A stretch of 12,033 nt of DNA from Promethearchaeota archaeon (lineage in GTDB: Archaea; Asgardarchaeota; Lokiarchaeia; Sigynarchaeales; SOKP01): NCBI GenBank assembly GCA_019057975.1, contig JAHLWJ010000128.1, positions 1 to 12,033 of the forward strand, in the 5' to 3' direction. The notes beneath the pieces are model-generated. The model saw only the letters and a program-made list of their open reading frames with translations, was not told where the DNA came from and did no database searches. A program made the position numbers and the translations under genes. Each line of letters starts with the position of its first letter. Position 1 is the first letter of the stretch. Positions 6,535 through 12,033 of the stretch are shown one piece after another.

Positions 6535-7647
6535 ATGAAAAGTGTTAAATATATAATCTTTCGTTATCTAACTAATGCAGAATTTTTTAATATTAATAAA
6601 CCATCAGGTACAGAGGAGAGTGGTGGAGGTCAAGCATATATTGATTTTCCTATAATATCGATTCCCATATCAAAATGGGATATGTTTTTTTCTAATTCCC
6701 CTAATGTACAAAAATCTACACGTACTAGAGGACCAAGTTGGGAATTTATAGTTCAAAGCATCGGATGTAATAAACAACAGAAACTTACAATTTATCAACG
6801 TAGACCTCAATCAGTTTGTATAGGATCTCAACGTATAACAAGTCCTAGAGAAAATAGAGTTAAAGCTTGGCATCCAGAAAATGGTTTTCCTGTACCCGAT
6901 GATTCTATGAACCGAAAAGCTCTGCCTCCAAATTTGGCAGTTTTTCTTATTAAAACTTACGATAATCAATTTTGGGCAGGTTGGTTTCAAAAAGAAATAC
7001 CAACTAAAGATACAAGATCTGTTTCAAGAATCTTATACATGTTAAATAATTCAGGAGAAGAAGGATTTGCTGGATTTCTTGAATATGAAAAAGACATTCT
7101 TTTTATTGATAAAAGTGATAGAAATCATCCTTTTTACTCTACAAGAATTATTGCAAAAAAAGAGGAAAAACGGAAAGTTTTAGATCAACAGAAAGAAATT
7201 AATAAACAAGAAGAACAAGATATAACCCAAAAGCTTTTCAAAGAAGACCAAAAAAAACATTTAGACACATCGACAAAAGAGATTATAAAAAGAGTTAGAA
7301 AAAGAAATATACAAGCAATAAAAGATTTAAAAATTTTATATGGAGGAAAATGTCAAATAACAAATGAATATTCATTCCTTAAAAAAGATGGGACAATGTA
7401 TTCAGAAGGCCATCACCTTATACCTTTAGGAGAAAAAGGTGCTGATGATCCATATAATATAATTATTGTAAGCCCATTAATTCATAGAATGCTCCACTAT
7501 GCAGATGTCGGAAAAATAGACTTAAGTAAAATTTCTAAAGTCAATAATACACTACCAGTTATTATAAACAGAAAGAAATACACTATAAAATGGCATCCCG
7601 GACATGCTAAATACGTAAGACGCTATCAAGCGAAAAAGATCAAATAA
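6535..7647 (+). CDS. HNH-type restriction endonuclease (predicted)
   Basis: A 370-residue protein predicted to cleave DNA lacking the modification made by the two methyltransferases that converge on it. The C-terminal HNH (beta-beta-alpha metal) nuclease is clear. C273 is in KCQITN, histidines 293-294 are in EGHHLIPLG, N308 is in DPYNIIIVSP, and histidines 317 and 321 are in LIHRMLHYADV. Residues about 205-265 are a lysine- and glutamate-rich helical linker. The N-terminal 200 residues (GGGQAYIDFP, IYQRRPQSV, AWHPENGFPV, FWAGWF) are conserved-looking but not a domain I can name, and probably recognise the target sequence. The start ATG has no clear Shine-Dalgarno site. The function is inferred from domain plus genomic context; the cleavage site is unknown. 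It could also be a modification-independent HNH enzyme, but its placement argues against that. Confidence 0.8.
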   Translation: MKSVKYIIFRYLTNAEFFNINKPSGTEESGGGQAYIDFPIISIPISKWDMFFSNSPNVQKSTRTRGPSWEFIVQSIGCNKQQKLTIYQRRPQSVCIGSQRITSPRENRVKAWHPENGFPVPDDSMNRKALPPNLAVFLIKTYDNQFWAGWFQKEIPTKDTRSVSRILYMLNNSGEEGFAGFLEYEKDILFIDKSDRNHPFYSTRIIAKKEEKRKVLDQQKEINKQEEQDITQKLFKEDQKKHLDTSTKEIIKRVRKRNIQAIKDLKILYGGKCQITNEYSFLKKDGTMYSEGHHLIPLGEKGADDPYNIIIVSPLIHRMLHYADVGKIDLSKISKVNNTLPVIINRKKYTIKWHPGHAKYVRRYQAKKIK

Positions 7648-7663
7648 TACTTTATTTTTTCTT
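7636..7663. terminator. weak AT hairpin shared by two convergent genes
   Basis: The arms AAGA-tc-AAATAA and TTATTT-tt-TCTT pair around a TACT loop with a 2-base internal mismatch. The stop codons of the endonuclease and the D12 methyltransferase both fall within it, and T runs follow on each strand. It has almost no G-C pairs, so any termination would be leaky. Confidence 0.35.
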
Positions 7664-8734
7664 AATGTAAAAAAGATATTCTACTAATATTGGAGACAAA
7701 GAACTCTTATTACTTCGAAAACGTTTATGTTTAAATTTATAAGTTTCTACTTTACCAAATTGAGAAAATAAAGATATCAATTCATCAAAACTGAGTAAAC
7801 CATCTTCACTATAACTTACAAAAAAGTTTTGGCAATCCATTTTATTTATAATTTTTTCAAAAGAAGATTTTATTTTAGTCTTAGTACAAAAATTTGAATA
7901 CTGATCTCTCCAAGGTCTTAAACCACTTTTACCGACTGCTATTGGATTATCCCCTCGGGCTAAAGTCTCGAGAATATGATAATTAGCAGCATATTGACGT
8001 TTCATGTATGGTGGATCTATGTAACAAACATCACATTTAATCATAGATGCAATATCTTCAGCATATCCTTGAATAACAGTATGCTTTGATTGTTTTTCAG
8101 ATAATAAGATTTTTAATGGTTTTAACAATATTTTATCATTTGCACGTCCAGATAGTTTAGAAAGATAGTGGCCATAAGTACCTGAAATGTTTGCAATATT
8201 ATTTGTTGCCATAATAAGATTATGAAGTAATAATGAATATTCTAATTCAGTAATACAATCCTCTTCTTTTAATTTCTTTACCCAATATCGGATAGAATCA
8301 ATTTTTTTAGCATTAAACGGTGAAAAATAATTCCTTGGTTCAGAACCATTTTTTGGTATACCTTCCCTCGAAAACTCCCTCCAAAAGTAACCTTTTTTTA
8401 AAGGTAGGTTATTAAATGCTGCGATTATTTTTTCATATGGTGTTTTTTCAAAAAGAGAATTATTGCCTTCTTTATAAAATTTTAAAATAAATGATTTTGC
8501 TTTTGAAAATCTAGGCATAGATTTAAATAACAAAGCTACTCTAGCATGATGATATGAATATGTCATTATATCAACTGCAGTGACCCGAAAACCATGTTTT
8601 TTAAAAATCAAAGATACTGAAGCAGTTCCACACATCAAATCTGTAATATGTGCATTCTTAGAATCAACTTTTTTAATCTTTGGTAGTATTTCATCAATTA
8701 CTTGTGTTTTTGTTCCTATGTATCTAAATCCCAT
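7652..8734 (-). CDS. D12-class adenine-specific DNA methyltransferase
   Basis: A 360-residue alpha-class N6-adenine methyltransferase. The cofactor motif near the N-terminus reads DLMCGTASVS (about residues 32-41), a variant of the usual DxFxGxG with a cysteine, followed by AVDI near 54. The catalytic motif CYIDPPYMKRQY is at about 237-248, with YHILETLARGDNP just after, as in D12-family enzymes of type II and IIS systems. The region between motifs (about 70-220) is probably the target-recognition part. It overlaps the upstream TaqI-like methyltransferase by 11 bases and has no Shine-Dalgarno site, so translation is likely coupled. Its stop is 4 bp from the stop of the convergent nuclease. 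It probably methylates one strand of an asymmetric site, with its neighbour methylating the other. The length is normal. Confidence 0.88.
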   Translation of the reverse strand: MGFRYIGTKTQVIDEILPKIKKVDSKNAHITDLMCGTASVSLIFKKHGFRVTAVDIMTYSYHHARVALLFKSMPRFSKAKSFILKFYKEGNNSLFEKTPYEKIIAAFNNLPLKKGYFWREFSREGIPKNGSEPRNYFSPFNAKKIDSIRYWVKKLKEEDCITELEYSLLLHNLIMATNNIANISGTYGHYLSKLSGRANDKILLKPLKILLSEKQSKHTVIQGYAEDIASMIKCDVCYIDPPYMKRQYAANYHILETLARGDNPIAVGKSGLRPWRDQYSNFCTKTKIKSSFEKIINKMDCQNFFVSYSEDGLLSFDELISLFSQFGKVETYKFKHKRFRSNKSSLSPILVEYLFYIKKK

Positions 8735-10505
8735 AATTGAATATATCTGTTAAAGAAATATTTTTTAAAGCTTTTACAGGTAGTAATTCTTCTGATTTAT
8801 ATATTGTATTAAAGATTATTTCATAATCTTTTTCAGACAACCCAAAGAGTTCAGCAATTAATTGTTCAATTTTAGCATCTATGTTCTTAGGTATAGTGTA
8901 ACCTTTCTTTAGTGAACTCCTAATGAGCTTCGTAATTCTTTGAATAGTTACATTATAAGATGAGCTAAAAATCAGCTTTGGTAGTGGGAAATTAAGAATT
9001 TGTGATTGAGTAAGATAGGGATGAGAACGCCATTCAATTTCACCATGATTTTTAATTAGAAAATAATACAATGCTCGTGAATTTAAAATTGCTAACAATA
9101 ATTCAATGGTTATATTCTTTGGACATGTCTCTTTTAATTTAAGAATATAGACAACTTGGTTTGTCATAGAATTAGTATAATCAATAGAAGCCACGATGCC
9201 AACTCCAGTTTTTCTAACAAGGATTTTTGGACTTTTATATATTTTATAATCCTTATAATTTATCCCATTACGATCTAGTAATACATATTTGTTAATACTC
9301 AATGCGTATCTTGAAATATTTTCACCAACTATTAGAGGTACATCACTTTTACAAGATTTAAAATCTTTAATAATGATATCATGCTCAAGTTTTGTCAAAT
9401 TAAGAGATGAACCGCAGTGCGGGCACATAGGTTCTTTGGAACAAGGATATGGCAACCAAAGCATGCATTTATTACACTTGACAACCTTACCATTTTTTGA
9501 AAGTTCAATACCACGAGCAGAATTTGCAATTTTTCCAAAAGTATATTGATCTTGAAGAATTCTTATTGCTTTCTCTTCATTGGAGTTTAGGTCAATATTA
9601 AATAAATAATCACTATTTTTGTAAAAACGATATTGTTTAACTTTATGAGAAAGTACTTTTTCAGCATCGATAAATGTAATCCTTGAATTATTTATTTGTT
9701 CTCGCGTTTGCTTGGTTAAACGAAAGCATAGAGTAGAATTATTTTTCGATGGCTTTTTTTTCCTAGCAATTATGACTGCACAACCTCTATTAATTTTTTT
9801 AAAAATTTTCTCTCCCAATCGAGCTATTAATAATATTTCAGTTTTTTGTAATAATATTTTTCTCAAAGATGATTTTTCTTTATTAAATAAGGAATCTGGA
9901 ATAATAAAAGCAAGATACCCACCATACTTAACAATATATAAAGCAAGTTCAATGAACAAATCATAAGAATCATATTGACCTAGAGCAAGAGAAAAATTTT
10001 GTTTTAGTTTATCTTGATAGTATGTAAGGTCTGCCCCCCAAGGTGGGTTAGCAATTAAAATGTCAAATCCCTTTTGTGCCCCAAATTCGGTTTTCAAATC
10101 TTGCCAACTTTTCCAAGTGTTCAAATTACCATTTGGTAATAAAGCGTTTGTAATTAAAAAATTATGCTTAAAGTTTTTATTTCTAAAAATTCTTTCTTTT
10201 GCTTTCAATATAAGTTTTTTATTAATATCGATACCATAAAAAATTTTCTCTGGAGAATTTATTTTAAATTTACTAAAATTTTCCATCGTTTCTTTGATTG
10301 ATACTAACAAATTACCATCTCCACAAGCTGGGTCAATTACTTTGAGATGATTGAATAACTGTTTCAGGTTTGTTTTTTTAGTAGTTTCGCTAATATAATT
10401 GATTATCTTCCATGCCACATAATTTGAAAGATTGTCAGGTGTAAAAAAGATTCCATTTTTTTTAATATAATCATCAGAAAATTTTAATTTTGAACCTTCA
10501 TTCAT
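8724..10505 (-). CDS. TaqI-like (gamma-class) adenine methyltransferase with internal zinc ribbon
   Basis: A 593-residue N6-adenine methyltransferase of the TaqI/Eco57I type. FFTPDNLSNYVAWKI at about 20-34 is motif X. The cofactor loop VIDPACGDGNLL is at 56-67, the acidic motif YGIDI near 90-94, and the catalytic NPPW at 153-156. After the catalytic domain lies a TaqI-like specificity region with RGIELSKNG, VPLIVGENISRY, ILVRKTGVGI and TNQVVYILKL. Within it is a CxxC-x13-CxxC zinc ribbon (C344, C347, C361, C364). No nuclease motif was seen, so this is a modification subunit rather than a fused restriction enzyme. It starts 28 bp after the XRE regulator gene and overlaps the D12 gene by 11 bases. 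The ribosome site is weak. Specificity cannot be inferred. Confidence 0.88.
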   Translation of the reverse strand: MNEGSKLKFSDDYIKKNGIFFTPDNLSNYVAWKIINYISETTKKTNLKQLFNHLKVIDPACGDGNLLVSIKETMENFSKFKINSPEKIFYGIDINKKLILKAKERIFRNKNFKHNFLITNALLPNGNLNTWKSWQDLKTEFGAQKGFDILIANPPWGADLTYYQDKLKQNFSLALGQYDSYDLFIELALYIVKYGGYLAFIIPDSLFNKEKSSLRKILLQKTEILLIARLGEKIFKKINRGCAVIIARKKKPSKNNSTLCFRLTKQTREQINNSRITFIDAEKVLSHKVKQYRFYKNSDYLFNIDLNSNEEKAIRILQDQYTFGKIANSARGIELSKNGKVVKCNKCMLWLPYPCSKEPMCPHCGSSLNLTKLEHDIIIKDFKSCKSDVPLIVGENISRYALSINKYVLLDRNGINYKDYKIYKSPKILVRKTGVGIVASIDYTNSMTNQVVYILKLKETCPKNITIELLLAILNSRALYYFLIKNHGEIEWRSHPYLTQSQILNFPLPKLIFSSSYNVTIQRITKLIRSSLKKGYTIPKNIDAKIEQLIAELFGLSEKDYEIIFNTIYKSEELLPVKALKNISLTDIFNYGI

Positions 10506-10533
10506 AAACTTATCTAATTCTTAAATTATTGCC

Positions 10534-10860
10534 TTAACCTCTTTCTTCATTTATTCTAAAAGATTTAATTACATTAGCAATAGTTTTTTTTGCTTCTTTG
10601 CTAAGACTCTCATAATCTTTGAAAAGAACTTGTGCCTCAGCACAAAGATTGTCCAAAGCATTTTTGCTCTTAAGCAATTGGCTTAATGAGACATTAAGTA
10701 CTTTAGAAATTTTATCCAAAGTTTTCAAAGAGGGGTTTTTCCCACTATTTTCGAATTGGGATAAAACTGAGCGCGAGATGCCAGCTCTAAAAGCTAACTC
10801 CTTTTGTGTCAAACCCACTACATTTCTATACTCTTTGATTCTATTAGGTATTTTATACAT
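10534..10860 (-). CDS. XRE-family HTH regulator, probable controller of the R-M cassette
   Basis: A 108-residue protein. The N-terminal XRE/Cro-type helix-turn-helix covers about residues 7-62 (IKEYRNVVGLTQKELAFRAG, ISRSVLSQFENSGKNPSLKT, LDKISKVLNVSLSQLL). The helical C-terminal tail of about 45 residues is longer than in the smallest C proteins. It is first in the operon with both methyltransferases and is followed after 28 bp by the TaqI-like gene. By analogy with controller proteins of type II restriction-modification systems, it probably binds its own promoter, sets methyltransferase output and may time nuclease expression. The predicted leader is very short and no ribosome site is visible. 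The regulatory role is inferred from position and family. Confidence 0.82.
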   Translation of the reverse strand: MYKIPNRIKEYRNVVGLTQKELAFRAGISRSVLSQFENSGKNPSLKTLDKISKVLNVSLSQLLKSKNALDNLCAEAQVLFKDYESLSKEAKKTIANVIKSFRINEERG

Positions 10861-10877
10861 TGTTTAACATCTGTTTA

Positions 10878-10911
10878 CTATAGATTAACAATAAAGTTGC
10901 TATAAGTCAAC
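10878..10911 (-). promoter_or_regulatory. promoter with 22-bp-spaced direct repeat, probable operator of the XRE gene
   Basis: On the minus strand TTGACT (10910-10905) is followed after 17 bases by TAATCT (10887-10882). Overlapping the two boxes are similar 12-mers, GTTGACTTATAG and GTTAATCTATAG, exactly 22 bp (two helical turns) apart. A third pair, TGTTTA repeated at 10861-10866 and 10872-10877, lies between the promoter and the ATG. The transcript would start about 15 bases before the ATG at 10860. Confidence 0.5.
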
Positions 10912-11003
10912 ATTTAAATTTATTCAAAAGCAATTTATTCAATCAATTATGTAAAAACATTCTCACCTAAACAAATTTTTAGTTCCAATTCTACTAGTCC
11001 ATT

Positions 11004-11036
11004 TCCTAACTCTCAACTTAGACTAGTTTTTGGGGG
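11004..11036 (+). repeat. 33-bp direct repeat, copy 1 (IS3-type end)
   Basis: It matches 11786-11818 at 30 of 33 positions. Its last 18 bases (11019-11036, ending ACTAGTTTTTGGGGG) are one of three direct copies of the same IS end, followed by ACCCTCA. It looks like the 3' end of an IS3-family element whose body is missing. Confidence 0.75.
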
Positions 11037-11042
11037 ACCCTC

Positions 11043-11741
11043 ATGCGCATAAGGGATATTGCCTCGACAAGGGTTAGGTATGGGTACAAGCGGATACATG
11101 TGCTACTCTGCCGTGAGGGGTGGAAGGTAAACCATAAACGTGTATACCGCATTTATCGCCAGGAAGGATTGAATCTGCGTCATAAAGGAAGACGAAAACA
11201 AATCAGTAGAGCCAGGATCCCGATAGTGGATGTGACTGGAGTCAATCAGTGTTGGGCCATGGATTTTGTATCTGATGCTCTCTTTAATGGGAGGCGCTTT
11301 AAGGCACTTACCATGATGGATGTTTACAGTAGAGAGTGCTTGAATATTTATGCAGATAAGAAAATTACTGGAGATACGGTAGTAGACATACTAGATAGTA
11401 TTAGCTACCATAGAGGACGACCTGAAAGGATAAGAGTGGACAATGGCCCTGAGTTTATCTCCAGGGCGCTTGATGCCTGGAGTTATGAAAATAACATTAA
11501 GCTGGAGTTCTCTCGTCCTGGAAAGCCAACTGACAATGCCTTCATTGAGTCGTTTAATGGTAGTCTAAGAGATGAGTGTTTTAATACTAACTGGTTCTTG
11601 TCAATCGAGGATGCACAGAGTAAGCTAGAGGCATGGCGAAGAGACTATAATGAGTTTCGTCCTCATAGTTCTCTGGGTAATATGACACCTTATGATTTCG
11701 CCAGAAGCCTGCCGGTAGGGGCAGATAAGCCATATTACTGA
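11043..11741 (+). pseudogene. IS3-family transposase OrfB, N-terminally truncated
   Basis: This stretch encodes 232 residues of an IS3-type OrfB integrase. The HTH_21 part (VRYGYKRIHVLLCREGWKVN) is followed by the rve core with D74 in WAMDF, D133 in RVDNGPEF and E169 in FIESFNG. That is an exact D-35-E spacing. HSSLGNMTPYDF closes the domain. The catalytic triad is intact, but about 50 N-terminal residues and the whole OrfA are absent. Upstream in frame there is a stop at 11019-11021, and an IS end directly abuts the first codon. The fragment is therefore unlikely to support transposition alone, though it could be translated. Its base composition is visibly more GC-rich than the genes to the left, consistent with separate origin. 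Confidence 0.85.
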
Positions 11742-11750
11742 CATTTTAAG

Positions 11751-11768
11751 TGGACTAGTTTTTGGGGG
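11751..11768 (+). repeat. 18-bp IS end, copy 2
   Basis: TGGACTAGTTTTTGGGGG lies 10 bases after the orfB stop and is followed by CCCTCA. It is probably the right terminal repeat of the orfB-bearing element, because IS3-family ends finish in CA. Confidence 0.75.
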
Positions 11769-11785
11769 CCCTCAACCGGCCTGAA

Positions 11786-11818
11786 TCCTAACTTTCAAAT
11801 TGGACTAGTTTTTGGGGG
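11786..11818 (+). repeat. 33-bp direct repeat, copy 2, containing third 18-bp IS end
   Basis: It repeats 11004-11036 with three mismatches. Its last 18 bases (11801-11818) are identical to 11751-11768. It directly precedes the frame of a truncated nuclease-like gene, so it marks the outer boundary of the IS3 cluster. Confidence 0.75.
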
Positions 11819-11819
11819 A

Positions 11820-11960
11820 AAGGTCATATCACCAGATATGTTGCGATCAGCAAATACTGTTCGCTATGTTATGGAATCTGGAAAGGTTAGTTCTAAAAAT
11901 AGAAATAGTCGAATGGCATCTGATCATTTTGCAGTTTATTGTAAAATCGAGATAGATTAA
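11820..11960 (+). pseudogene. C-terminal remnant of an endonuclease/exonuclease/phosphatase-like protein
   Basis: A frame running from the IS3 cluster edge to TAA at 11958-11960 encodes about 46 residues, KVISPDMLRSANTVRYVM to RMASDHFAVYCKIEID. The SDH motif near the end (ASDHFAVY) is the characteristic C-terminal active-site motif of the endonuclease/exonuclease/phosphatase fold, where the histidine is catalytic. Everything upstream is replaced by IS sequence, so the gene is broken here. The assignment rests on a short segment; a chance match is possible but the position of SDH just before the C-terminus fits well. The remaining 73 bases of the window contain no gene that I can see. Confidence 0.6.
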
Positions 11961-12033
11961 TATACAATACTTTATAAATTAGGTAATTATACCATAGGAG
12001 CACGTATTGTAAATGCGGTTTTCCTTTTATTTA

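Larger units (their letters stand above)
11019..11775 (+). mobile_element. IS3-family remnant
   Basis: The remnant runs from an IS end at 11019-11042 through truncated orfB to a second end at 11751-11775 (TGGACTAGTTTTTGGGGG then CCCTCA), which is the natural right end of the orfB copy. A proper left end in inverted orientation is missing. ACTAGTCCA at 10993-11001 may be what is left of one. Confidence 0.7.

Noticed and set aside
9289..9966. Two plus-strand frames inside the TaqI-like methyltransferase gene
   Set aside because: The opposite strand encodes clear methyltransferase motifs throughout, and these frames have no features of their own.
10619..10867. Plus-strand frame antisense to the XRE regulator
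   Set aside because: The XRE helix-turn-helix on the minus strand is unambiguous, and the antisense frame has no domain or start signal.
11963..12011. Eight-base inverted repeat TACAATAC / GTATTGTA with a 33-base loop
   Set aside because: The arms are short and AT-rich with a long loop, near the window edge, with no T run or nearby start. It is not enough to call a terminator or IS end.

Overview
The window is AT-rich bacterial DNA. It most likely comes from a low-GC Firmicute-type (Bacillota) genome or a phage integrated in one. This is inferred from the strong purine-rich Shine-Dalgarno sites in the left third, the near-consensus TTGACA promoters, the terminase type, and a two-gene insertion sequence with a DUF6788-like protein. 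The genus cannot be named from sequence alone. No tRNA, rRNA, CRISPR array or replication origin was seen.

Left region (1-2782, minus strand): four overlapping genes read leftward out of the window. In transcription order they are a ParB-domain/beta-class DNA methyltransferase fusion, a second stand-alone beta-class methyltransferase, a terminase small-subunit-like HTH protein, and the start of the terminase large subunit. This is the packaging entry of a prophage, with modification enzymes translated from the same message. A strong bidirectional hairpin (2815-2843) separates it from an upstream minus-strand gene (2885-3676) that encodes a cysteine-rich protein with a MerR-like helix-turn-helix. 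That gene has a good promoter flanked by inverted repeats and an ambiguous, possibly frameshifted, 5' end.

Middle (3805-6044): an apparently complete two-gene insertion sequence (DUF6788-like protein plus IS4-type DDE transposase). It has 19-bp terminal inverted repeats and its own consensus-like promoter. It abuts a decayed LVIVD-repeat (beta-propeller) gene on the plus strand (6047-6352), which carries two internal stop codons and ends at a clear terminator.

Right-centre (6535-10911): a compact restriction-modification cassette. A plus-strand HNH endonuclease converges, 4 bp apart, on a minus-strand operon. That operon encodes an XRE-type control protein, a TaqI-like gamma-class adenine methyltransferase with an internal zinc ribbon, and a D12 (alpha) class adenine methyltransferase. 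Two unrelated adenine methyltransferases suggest that the two strands of an asymmetric site are modified separately. The C-like regulator has a promoter overlapped by a 22-bp-spaced direct repeat and almost no leader, as in control-protein autoregulation.

Right end (about 10982-12033): remnants of IS3-family elements. An N-terminally truncated OrfB keeps an intact DDE triad and is set among three direct copies of an 18-bp IS end. Next to it is the last part of an endonuclease/exonuclease/phosphatase-type gene. Overall this is an accessory region: prophage packaging genes, a defence cassette and two broken chromosomal genes, stitched together by insertion sequences.
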